Source: Bifidobacteriaceae bacterium
GTDB taxonomy: Bacteria; Actinomycetota; Actinomycetes; Actinomycetales; Bifidobacteriaceae
Direction of reading: 5' to 3'
Assembly (NCBI GenBank): GCA_022650895.1
Contig: JALCQC010000003.1
Location: 1-64,000, forward strand
DNA length: 64,000 nucleotides
Positions 53,761 through 61,900 of this stretch are shown piece by piece. Numbering within the stretch: position 1 is the stretch's first letter; the number at the start of each line of letters is the position of its first letter. The translations under genes were made by a program, and so were the position numbers. The notes under the pieces are model-generated. The model was not told where the DNA came from. It searched no databases and worked only from the letters and a program-made list of their open reading frames with translations.

Positions 53761-54693
53761 TCACACTGTCGCGCTGTTGATCTTGGGATCATCGATCATG
53801 ACGCCATCGGCGCCCCACCCCTCGAAGATCTTCTTGTACTCGCCGTCGTCCATAAGCTTCTGGAGGGCGGCCTGCACGGCCTTCGTGGTCTGCTCGTCGT
53901 CCTTGGAAACGGCGATGCCCAGAGGCGAGACCTCCGCGTCCTCGCCCAGCGTCTCAAGCTGGCCGTTGGTCTGCTTGATGGCGTAGCCGGTGATGGGGGT
54001 GTCTGCGTAGAAGACATCGGCCTTGCCGGTGACCACTGCGGTCGCCGCGCTCGTCTGCTGGTCGAAGGACTGGACCTCGGTCTTGTCCTTGCCGTCCTTT
54101 TCGCACTTCTCGGCGGTCTTCTTCGCGGATTCCTCCTCGACGGTACCCGTCTGAGCCGCAATCTTGACGCCGCACAGGTTGGTGACGTCGATCTTCTTCG
54201 GGTTGCCCTTCTGAACCGCATACGTCATGCCGGCCTTGCCGTAGTTGACCATGTTCACGGCTCCGAGACGCTCATCGTTCACGGTGAACCCGGAAATGCC
54301 GAGATCGTATTTGGTACCGACCGCGGGAATGATGGAATCGAAGGAAGACGACACCGTTTCTGGTTCGAGACCGAACACCGCGGCGAGCGCCTTGGTGAGA
54401 TCCACGTCGTAGCCCTGGGCAGTCTTGCCGTCCTCGCCCACGAATTCAGCGGGCGCGTAAGTAAGCTCGGCGCCAACGGTCAGCTTGCCGTCCTTGGTGA
54501 TGGAGTCGGGAAGCATGGCGGCGATCTTCTCGTCCTTCTTGATGCCGCTGGCATCGTAAGTGGCCGATGACGAGCTCTTCGTATCTTTGCTCGTTGATGC
54601 GGAACTATCCGACTCATCGGTGGTGCCGCAGCCCGCAAGCGCAAACAGCGTTGCGGCGGAAAGTGCAATAGCAAGTGACTTGCGCAATGACAT
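53761..54693 (-). CDS. Amino acid ABC importer, substrate-binding lipoprotein
   Basis: 310 residues, lipobox ALAGC with Cys22, a Ser/Thr/Asp linker, then a family 3 fold: LTVGAELTYAPAEFVGEDGKTAQGYDVDLTKALAAVFGLEPETVSS, SGFTVNDERLGAVNMVNYGKAGMTY and ADVFYADTPITGYAI. Behind a GAGGGGA ribosome binding site. An ARG-box-like palindrome 25 bases upstream hints at arginine or a related ligand or control; the ligand itself is not proved. ATPase partner absent. Confidence 0.9.
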   Translation of the reverse strand: MSLRKSLAIALSAATLFALAGCGTTDESDSSASTSKDTKSSSSATYDASGIKKDEKIAAMLPDSITKDGKLTVGAELTYAPAEFVGEDGKTAQGYDVDLTKALAAVFGLEPETVSSSFDSIIPAVGTKYDLGISGFTVNDERLGAVNMVNYGKAGMTYAVQKGNPKKIDVTNLCGVKIAAQTGTVEEESAKKTAEKCEKDGKDKTEVQSFDQQTSAATAVVTGKADVFYADTPITGYAIKQTNGQLETLGEDAEVSPLGIAVSKDDEQTTKAVQAALQKLMDDGEYKKIFEGWGADGVMIDDPKINSATV

Positions 54694-54717
54694 GATTCAG
54701 ATTCCCCTCGATAACGT

Positions 54718-54738
54718 GTGTATGAATATTTATACACT
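54718..54738. promoter_or_regulatory. ARG-box-like operator
   Basis: GTGTATGAATATTTATACAC is a 20-base palindrome with one mismatched pair. Its core TATGAATATTTATACACT (54721-54738) matches the ArgR consensus TNTGAATWWWWATTCANW at all but one fixed position. It lies 25 to 45 bases before the start of the amino acid binding-protein gene, where it would cover the promoter. Confidence 0.55.
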
Positions 54739-54811
54739 CAACTGCATATTTTGTATACAGTCGGTGTGTCGCGGAGAATACGACGATCAGCCGATGGCGC
54801 TGGGAACGTCG

Positions 54812-56197
54812 TCAGTCGACGTGGGATGCGGCATCTGCACCCACGGAGGAGACCGCGGCTGCGTCGGCGGCAACGGCGACTTCCTGCCACTGCGTCGGGC
54901 GGCGACGGTACGCGCCCAGGCCGAGGACGGTAGCGAGCACATAGACGGCGACCACGAGAATAAAGGAGGCGGAATACGAGCCAGTGGCATCGACGATGGA
55001 TCCGTGAATCGTCACGGCGAGCGCAAGAGTCGCGTTCGAGAACATGGTCGCGATGGAGAGGATCTCGCTGTAGTCACGTGGTCCGAACGACTGGCGTATC
55101 ATCCACGGGATCGCCACCAGGAGGTAACCCTGTCCCAAGCCGCTGAGGAAGCCGGCGACCACCGCGACGGCCGGAACTCCGATGAGCGCAACGCCGATCC
55201 AGCCGATGACGGCCACGACCACATAGGAGCAGATCACCATCTCGGCGCGGAACTTGTCGAGCAGCATGCCAATGGTCGCCTTGCCCACGGCGGCACCGAT
55301 CATGATGCCCGTCACCACGACGGCCCCCTGCTCCAGGGTGAGACCGCGTGCGATTTCAAAGCTCGAGATGTGCTGCACGAAGCCGCTGACGATTTGCAGC
55401 AGAACCATCGAGATCACGATGAAGACAAACGTCGGCGTGCGGAAGGCCTTCTTGGCATCGAGACCTGCGTTGGCAGCGAGCGAGACGGATGCCGGAGCGG
55501 GATTGGAATCATTCTGCGCCGAGGCCGCATTCGAGGAGCGGGTGCCGGCGGGACGGACGAGAGCCCCGAAAGCGAATTCGCCGCGAGCAGGGTCTGGATT
55601 CCACTTCGCCACGAAGAGTGTGAAGGGCAGTATCAGCACCATGAGCAGGATGCCGGTGACCAGGTAGCCGCTGCGCCAGCCCCAGCCCTTGATGATCGCC
55701 GCGATAATGGGGTTCATGACCGCGCCGCCGATACCGGAAAGACCCAGTGCGATGCCCATCACCATGCCGAGCTTCTTAGCGAACCAGCTGGAGAGAAGCA
55801 CCGCGGGCGCGATCATGACGGGGACGACCATGGAGATGCCGATGAGGGCGAACATGACATCAAACTGCCAGATGGCGTTGAGGAACGAACAGGCGATGAA
55901 CGAAAGACCGCACACCACCACCGACGTCGACAGCATGACTTTCGCATTGATACGTTTCATGAGCAGTCCGGCGACGGAGAGCGCCAATGCCCCGATGAGG
56001 TCGCGGATGGTGACCGGCAGGGAAACGGCGGTACGCGCCACCCCGAATTCACTTTCGAGTGAGGTGAAGTACAGGCCGGACGTGTTCACGATAAGGCCAT
56101 AGCCCACGAATGACATCAGACAGCAACCGACGAAAATCAGCCACGGTAACGCTGACTTGGTCTTTGTTGCAGACACTTGGTCACGTCGTGCGGGCAT
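54812..56197 (-). CDS. MFS transporter
   Basis: 461 residues with about 12 membrane segments, starting after AAAGGAGG. The half-way repeat is visible: FVGYGLIVNTSGLYFTSLESEFGVARTAVSLPVTIRD in the first half and GIMIGAAVGKATIGMLLDKF in the second. A polar loop of about 50 residues separates the halves and the C-terminus is Ala/Val-rich. It resembles monocarboxylate/oxalate-formate-like MFS carriers, but the substrate is open. Stands alone on its transcript. Confidence 0.88.
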   Translation of the reverse strand: MPARRDQVSATKTKSALPWLIFVGCCLMSFVGYGLIVNTSGLYFTSLESEFGVARTAVSLPVTIRDLIGALALSVAGLLMKRINAKVMLSTSVVVCGLSFIACSFLNAIWQFDVMFALIGISMVVPVMIAPAVLLSSWFAKKLGMVMGIALGLSGIGGAVMNPIIAAIIKGWGWRSGYLVTGILLMVLILPFTLFVAKWNPDPARGEFAFGALVRPAGTRSSNAASAQNDSNPAPASVSLAANAGLDAKKAFRTPTFVFIVISMVLLQIVSGFVQHISSFEIARGLTLEQGAVVVTGIMIGAAVGKATIGMLLDKFRAEMVICSYVVVAVIGWIGVALIGVPAVAVVAGFLSGLGQGYLLVAIPWMIRQSFGPRDYSEILSIATMFSNATLALAVTIHGSIVDATGSYSASFILVVAVYVLATVLGLGAYRRRPTQWQEVAVAADAAAVSSVGADAASHVD

Positions 56198-56298
56198 AGG
56201 GCCTCCTTTGAACCGGCGCCGACGCGCAGGTGCGGCGACGCAATCCCTCAGATTGATTCCACAGACTCAACAAACTTGTCTATTATCTCGGTTCAAAT

Positions 56299-56332
56299 GT
56301 GAAGGAACGGGTGGGGCAGCCCGTTCCTTCAC
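56299..56332. terminator. Hairpin between the MFS gene and the small protein gene
   Basis: Perfect 12-base arms GTGAAGGAACGG / CCGTTCCTTCAC (56299-56310, 56321-56332), 10-base loop. About 100 bases past the end of the small minus-strand gene; lacks a T-run. Probable transcription end. Confidence 0.55.
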
Positions 56333-56343
56333 AAAAGTCCTAT

Positions 56344-56441
56344 GCGGGCTCGAGCCCGCTCCCGCAGCAGGCATCGCCCACTGCGCGGCCCGCTTTACCG
56401 CACAGCCCCACTTTTACTGCACAACTCGCGCTTTACTGCAC
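56344..56441. repeat. 16-base palindrome and triple 19-base-period repeat
   Basis: GCGGGCTCGAGCCCGC (56344-56359) is a perfect palindrome. Then CTTTACCGCAC (56393-56403), TTTTACTGCAC (56412-56422) and CTTTACTGCAC (56431-56441) repeat at an exact 19-base spacing; the last overlaps the stop codon of the small gene. Confidence 0.65.
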
Positions 56442-56663
56442 GACGAACTGGAAGGGCTCACCCTTGGAGACCGCCTGCGCGTAGCTTTCGATATCCAACT
56501 GGACGCCGGCCTGCTCGAATTTTGCCTGAATCGGTGCCGCAATCTCAGCGACGGGGCGACCGGCGAACTCGGTGCGGGTCTCTTCGTCCAGCTTGTCGAT
56601 TTCCTTGGCGACTTCCTTGTACATATCCTTGATCGCCTCGGTATTGAATTTCACGTCTGCCAT
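56433..56663 (-). CDS. Small conserved-looking acidic protein
   Basis: 76 residues behind an excellent AAGGAGG ribosome binding site. Charged helical sequence (ADVKFNTEAIKDMYKEVAKE then IDKLDEETRTEFAGR) without membrane segment or Cys. The strong ribosome binding site and coding-like codon use make it a real gene; I do not recognise its family. Neighbours are the MFS transporter and the marR gene on the same strand, with no obvious functional tie. Confidence 0.75.
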   Translation of the reverse strand: MADVKFNTEAIKDMYKEVAKEIDKLDEETRTEFAGRPVAEIAAPIQAKFEQAGVQLDIESYAQAVSKGEPFQFVVQ

Positions 56664-56921
56664 GACGTACCTCCTTAAACTATGTTTGCCCTTCCCAGAG
56701 CTGTTGAATTTTGCTTCTGCATTTGCAACGTGCGAATGAAATCCGATGGGCCGGCATGCTGCGATTCACGCCACCACGCCAGTCATAGTGAATACAAGTC
56801 TTAGTGAATGCAATACCACACTATCCGGTGAGCGGGGCGGAACGAACCGAAAATGCGTCCATGACAGTGAGAACACGGGTGGGTCTGCGGAAACCGTAAG
56901 ACTGCGGCAACACCAAGCGGC

Positions 56922-57521
56922 TCATGGCGTGGGCAGCAGGGTGCGGCGCATGCGTTCCTGCTCATCGACGGGCTCGCCACTCAGCTTTGCGAAAATCGCC
57001 TCGTGGCGGCGGTGCTCCTGCTCGAGTATCGTCTTGGCCTTGCGGCCTCCCTGCTTCTCGATGGACTTGATCATGCGGGAGAGGTACTCACCGAACTGGC
57101 TGCGCTCCTCGTCGGTGAAGTCTTCGAAAAGGGACGGGTATTGGTTGCGTGGCTCCTTGGCGTTGCGCCCTTTCTCAGTGAGCGAAATAAGGATGACGCG
57201 GCGGTCCTTGGGATAGGGCTTGCGCACGACATAGCCGTTTTGCTCCATTTTTCCAAGGGTCTCGTTGAGTGATGAGACACGGATTCCCATCAGCTTGGCG
57301 AGTTCACGGGTGCGCATGCCGTCCTTCAGCTTGAGCAGGGCGAGGATGCGTCCCTGTCCCCTTGTGGCATCCACCAGCGGACCACCCTTCAGATGCACAC
57401 GAAAACGGTAGTCTCGCAACATGGTTTGCAGGGTGAAGAAACGTTCGTACAGTTCTTCGTCGGCGTCGTTCTCATAGTCGCCCGGCTTGGGGGCGCCGTC
57501 CTCCTCAGTAAGACACAACAT
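56922..57521 (-). CDS. MarR-family regulator
   Basis: 199 residues. Acidic N-terminus of 20 residues, then helix DELYERFFTLQTMLRDYRFRVH, and the winged helix LLKLKDGMRTRELAKLMGIRVSSLNETLGKMEQNGYVVRKPYPKDRRVILISLTEKGR. The tail is basic and longer than usual (about 70 residues after the wing). It is divergent from the TIM-barrel gene, and two near-identical palindromes overlap the promoter between them, so it is probably their repressor. Ligand unknown. Confidence 0.9.
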   Translation of the reverse strand: MLCLTEEDGAPKPGDYENDADEELYERFFTLQTMLRDYRFRVHLKGGPLVDATRGQGRILALLKLKDGMRTRELAKLMGIRVSSLNETLGKMEQNGYVVRKPYPKDRRVILISLTEKGRNAKEPRNQYPSLFEDFTDEERSQFGEYLSRMIKSIEKQGGRKAKTILEQEHRRHEAIFAKLSGEPVDEQERMRRTLLPTP

Positions 57522-57639
57522 CTGTTTTCCTCACACTCGGGAGATCTCCGCGCCATTTTCGCCACGCCGAGAGAATCCCGATTTCTCTTAGTTTTCGTAT
57601 CTGTTTAGTTCAGTTCTTCAGTTTTCCTGTCTCACAATT

Positions 57640-57669
57640 TTGACAGGTACCTGTTTGATTTTTTATACT
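57640..57669 (+). promoter_or_regulatory. Promoter of the TIM-barrel gene
   Basis: TTGACA (57640-57645) and TATACT (57664-57669) with an 18-base spacer, near consensus. The start site should fall near 57676, leaving a 48-base leader. Both boxes are overlapped by palindromic operators. Confidence 0.75.
57643..57654. promoter_or_regulatory. MarR operator 1
   Basis: Perfect 12-base palindrome ACAGGTACCTGT starting inside the -35 box. A second copy lies 24 bases on. Confidence 0.7.
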
Positions 57670-57678
57670 GGTACCTGT
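57667..57678. promoter_or_regulatory. MarR operator 2
   Basis: ACTGGTACCTGT, one base different from operator 1, covering the end of the -10 box and the expected transcription start. Confidence 0.7.
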
Positions 57679-57723
57679 AATACCTTATCAAAGGTTTGAG
57701 AAAACGCGAGAACAGGAGTCGTC

Positions 57724-58533
57724 ATGGAAGCACACACGACTGCGAGAGCGCAATACGCCGCATCGCTCATCGCGCCCATCGAGGGGCGCTTGTCCTCGCC
57801 TGCAGCCCGCATTCCCACTGTCTTGGAACAGAGCTCGGGAATTACCATCAAAGGCCGCACCATTCGCTCCTTCGCCTATACCACCGATGCCGCGATCATC
57901 CGCAACACGAACGCAGACGCGATCCTGGCCGTGTACCCCTTCACCGGAGAGCCCATCATCACCGAAGCTCTGATGAAAGTCGCCCAGGCACCCCTGTTCG
58001 TCGGAGTCGGCGGCGGAACCACCACCGGCCAGCGCGTCCTCGAACTCGCCATGATGGCCGAGATGCAGGGTGCCGCCGGCGTCGTGCTCAACTCTCCGGC
58101 CTCACCGGAGACGATCCTGTCCGTCCTCAATGTGGTGGACATTCCCGTGATCGCCACCGTCACCGACTTCGATGGCGCGACAGCACAGAAAATCGAAATC
58201 GGTGCCAGCATCGTGAACGTGGCCGCCGGGGGAAGAACGGCGGAAGTGGTGACCAAGATCCGCGAGCAATACCCCATGGTCCCCATCCTCGCCAGCGGCG
58301 GACGCAGCGAAACCACCATGTTGGAAACCATCAACGCGGGAGCTAACGCACTCACCTGGACTCCACCCTCCGCCCAAGAACTGCAGCGCCAGATGATGGA
58401 GGACTATCGCTCCGGTAAGCCGCACCACCATGAAACCGCAGGTTCCGGAGAAACTTCTCCGAAGCAGACACCCCAGAATTCGCCATTCTTCATCGATCTC
58501 GACGAAGAAACCGAACCCATTGAGCTGTGGTAA
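57724..58533 (+). CDS. Beta/alpha-barrel protein of unknown activity
   Basis: 269 residues. Strand-helix repeats of a TIM barrel: IRSFAYTTDAAIIRNTNADAILAVYPF, PLFVGVGGGTTTG, GAAGVVLNSPASPETI, IPVIATVTDFDGATAQKIEIGASIVNVAA, and a phosphate-cup-like end VPILASGGRSETTMLETINAGANALTWTPP. Similar proteins are often labelled 'hydrolase' without proof; the fold is akin to ThiG/TrpC-type barrels. A His-rich, Ser/Pro tail of about 45 residues follows. MarR-controlled promoter; the small downstream gene is coupled 12 bases on. Confidence 0.8.
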   Translation: MEAHTTARAQYAASLIAPIEGRLSSPAARIPTVLEQSSGITIKGRTIRSFAYTTDAAIIRNTNADAILAVYPFTGEPIITEALMKVAQAPLFVGVGGGTTTGQRVLELAMMAEMQGAAGVVLNSPASPETILSVLNVVDIPVIATVTDFDGATAQKIEIGASIVNVAAGGRTAEVVTKIREQYPMVPILASGGRSETTMLETINAGANALTWTPPSAQELQRQMMEDYRSGKPHHHETAGSGETSPKQTPQNSPFFIDLDEETEPIELW

Positions 58534-58545
58534 GGAAGGATGAGC

Positions 58546-58788
58546 ATGAACTCGTACACGGAGCTAAGCGCGCGACCCCTGGTCGACCCATCGGCAGAAA
58601 ACGCATATTCCGCCACTACCAACGAGAGTCAGGAGAACACCTTCCTCAGCGGTAGTGGCAACAATAGCAACGGCAGCGGTGGCAGTGCTCCATCACGCGG
58701 CCTGCGGACACTGCTCTTCCCATGGCTCGACGCCATGGGCCGGATGCTGACCCACTTCGTCGAACCGGCCTCCATCGCCCTGATGTGA
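58546..58788 (+). CDS. Small protein coupled to the TIM-barrel gene
   Basis: 80 residues from the ATG at 58546, six bases after AAGGAAGG; an ATG at 58540 is too close to it. The N-terminal half is polar, with a Ser/Gly/Asn linker (SGSGNNSNGSGGS); the C-terminal 28 residues are hydrophobic and amphipathic (GLRTLLFPWLDAMGRML then THFVEPASIALM). No known family recognised. The tight spacing after the TIM-barrel gene suggests a shared transcript. Could be a modified peptide, a partner subunit, or a regulator. Confidence 0.6.
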   Translation: MNSYTELSARPLVDPSAENAYSATTNESQENTFLSGSGNNSNGSGGSAPSRGLRTLLFPWLDAMGRMLTHFVEPASIALM

Positions 58789-58843
58789 CACACCGGCGGC
58801 ACTGTAACAGTCACGAAACTTTTCGCGTTCTACCCTTTCCCCG

Positions 58844-58895
58844 GTATTCGATAAGGCTCGTCCTTACCGAATACGTGCTGGGCAAAGCTGCCCAG
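58844..58895 (+). repeat. Two tandem hairpins upstream of the GH59 gene
   Basis: GTATTCGATAAGG (58844-58856) pairs with CCTTACCGAATAC (58862-58874), one mismatch, five-base loop; directly after it CTGGGCA (58878-58884) pairs with TGCCCAG (58889-58895). They sit 90 to 140 bases before the GH59 start. Neither has a T-run, so they may be leader RNA structures or an operator. Confidence 0.6.
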
Positions 58896-58982
58896 TAACA
58901 GGATGCGGCCTACTTCACCTCCCTCCCGGAATGCCTGGCCCGTGGAGCGACGGCATCAACACCGTACAAAGGAGTACGCAAC

Positions 58983-61900
58983 GTGATAGCCCTCAGAAAA
59001 TCACCCATACCCAAAAACGAGGGAAGCCCCGGATCAGGCGCCCTCAAAGGAAATGCCAAAAAGTGCGGAATCGCAACCCTTGCAACTGCACTGGCAGTCG
59101 CCTTCCTCGCCAGCGGAACATTCTGCGTTCCACCGGCGCAGGCGGCCGAAACCCCCTCGTACGACGTCACCGTTGACGGAGCGAGCGACGGCCGCACCTT
59201 CGACGGCGTCGGAGCCGTCTCGGGTGGCGGTGCCGTCTCGCGCCTTCTTCTCGACTACCCCGAACAGGAGCGAAACGAGGTCCTCGACTACCTCTTCAAA
59301 CCCAATTACGGCGCATCCCTGCAGATTCTGAAGGTGGAGATCGGCGGAGACACCAACTCCACCGACGGATCGGAATCAAGCCACGAGCACGTACGCGGAC
59401 AGGTCAACTGCAACGCGGGCTACGAGTGGTGGATGATGAATCAAGCCAAGCAGCGCAACCCCTCCATCAAGTTCAGCGCACTCGCCTGGGGTGCTCCCGG
59501 ATGGCTCGGTGACGGAGAGTATTACTCGCAGGACACTATCGACTACTTCATCGACTGGCTCGGCTGCGCCACCCAGCACGGCTTCACCATCGACAACATG
59601 GGCGTGCGCAACGAACGCTCGTACGACTCGGCATGGGTCAAGTCCTTCCGCAAGGCGCTCGACGCGGCGGGTTACGAATCGGTCAAGATCATCGCCTCCG
59701 ACGAAGCTGCGGTCAAAGGCGAATGGCTCGTGGCTCCTGATATGGCGAAGGACAAGGAGCTCAACGACGCCATCAGCATGCTTGGCAACCACTATTCGTG
59801 GGGAGACAGCTCCGAGGTCGCCAAGTCGCTGAATAAACCACTGTGGATTTCCGAAGGCGGACCCTGGTCGGGAGAATACGGCCGGGGCGGCGCGAACACG
59901 TCGATCCCCGTCTCCCTCAACCACTCCTACATCATGGGACGAATCACCGGCTACGAAATCTGGAACATCCTTACCGGCTACTACGACGGTCTGAGCCTGA
60001 GCGACGCCGGCCTCATGCGCGCCAACAAGCCATGGTCCGGAACCTACGACGTGCGCCCCGCCATCTGGGAAGTCGCACAGACGACGCAGTTCACCCAGCC
60101 CGGCTGGCAGTATCTTGACGCATCTTCCAACTACCTCGATCCCGACGACTCCACGCAAGGCAGCTACATCTCCCTCAAGTCTCCCGATGGAAAGGATTTC
60201 AGCACCGTCATCGAGTCCATGGGAACGACCACTGCGCGCACGGTGAATCTGAAGGTCAAAGGCGGACTCCCCACGGGAGCCCTTCACGTGTGGCAGACCA
60301 CTCCCGACTCCTGGTTCACCCATGAGGCCGACGTAACGCCGGATGCCAATGGCACCTATACCGTCACCGTTCCAGCGAACTCGACCGTCACCGTCACCAC
60401 CACAACAGGCCAAGGCAAGGGCACCGCTACCGGAAACACGGCCTCGGCATTCCCCTTCCCCTTCCACTCCGACCTCTCCGAGGGCGGGCTCAGCGGACAG
60501 ACCCCCTACTTCTCACAGATGGAAGGCGCCTATGAAGAGCGCGCCTGCCAAGGTGGACGCAAGGGCAACTGCCTGACGCAGGTGACCGAGCAGCCAGCCA
60601 TCGGTTGGGCCGCATGGGACCAACCTACCGGCGTCATCGGTGACATCGACTGGCAGAACTACAAGGTCAGCGTGGACGCCTATGTTCCCGCAAAGGGCAT
60701 GGCACAGGTTCTCGGCCGCGTCTCCAACGACCCCATCCGCCCGGTCCCCAATGGCTACGGGCTGAGCCTGTCCGCTGACGGAACCTGGTCCATTGGCAAG
60801 GGCCTTCCCGGAGGCTCCGAATGGCAGGAGCTCGCCAAAGGCTCCCTCGGAGCAGACGGCACCGGATGGCACAAGCTGGCACTCACCTTCCAGGATCAGC
60901 AGATAACCGCCGAAGTCGACGGCAAACAGGTGGGTTCCGTGGAAGATTCCACGTGGATCTCCGGCTGGGCGGGACTCTCGGATAACTACACGGCAGTGCA
61001 GTTCGCCGACCTCTCCGTTGACCCCCTCCAGAAGATGCAGACGGTTGCGGGAGACAGCAAGAGGTTCGTCCAATCAGGCGATACCTCCTCCCTCGTCTTC
61101 AATGGCACCCAGATCGCCCTCACGGGCAAGCAGAACCTGCAGGGAACGTTGACCGTCAGCATCGACGGAAGCTCACCTACTACCCTGACTCCGGATTCCA
61201 CCGGTTCCCTCACATGGCGTTCCCCCGTCCTCATCGACGGCGGCCACACCTTGGAGGTAAAGGCCGCGAAGTCGACTTCGACACCTCTAGATCACGTGGA
61301 CATCGTTCCCGGGACCCTGAGCGAGACCTCCGTGGATGACTGGTATACAGGCACGTCTGAAGACAAGGTCGTCTACAACGGCGACTGGAAGGGCTGCCCC
61401 GGCTGCAGCGGAAAGGCACAGCTGTTCCATGGCTCCATGACCACCGGAACCACTCCGGGAAGCACCGCCGCGCTCACCTTCAATGGTTCCAGTGCAGAGA
61501 TCTGGGGATACATCACCAACAAGGGCGGCATCGCCGACGTCTCCATCGACGGAAAGAAGGTAGGACAGGCCAATTTCTATAGCAAATCAAAGCTCAGCAA
61601 CCAGCTGGTGTGGAGAAGCGGCAACCTCCCCGCCGGAAAGCACACCCTGACCTTGACCGTCACCGACAGGAAGAACGCTGCGGTCAGCGACGACGACCAG
61701 GCGGAGATCAACCTCGACCGCATCGTCGTGCGCGGAACGGCCCTCAAGGAGACGACAGGGTCTAAGGACGGCGAGTCTGAGGCCGATCCCGGTGAGCCCG
61801 CCGTAGTGAAAGGCGACACCGACACAAAGGACGATGCCGACACTACCGACAAGGGCGACAACACCGGTGCTGCGAGCGCAACAGATGCCGACGCGAACGG

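Noticed and set aside
59376-60467. Minus-strand frame of 363 residues opposite the GH59 gene
   Set aside because: Antisense to the catalytic domain, Gly/Val/Arg-rich, no motif.
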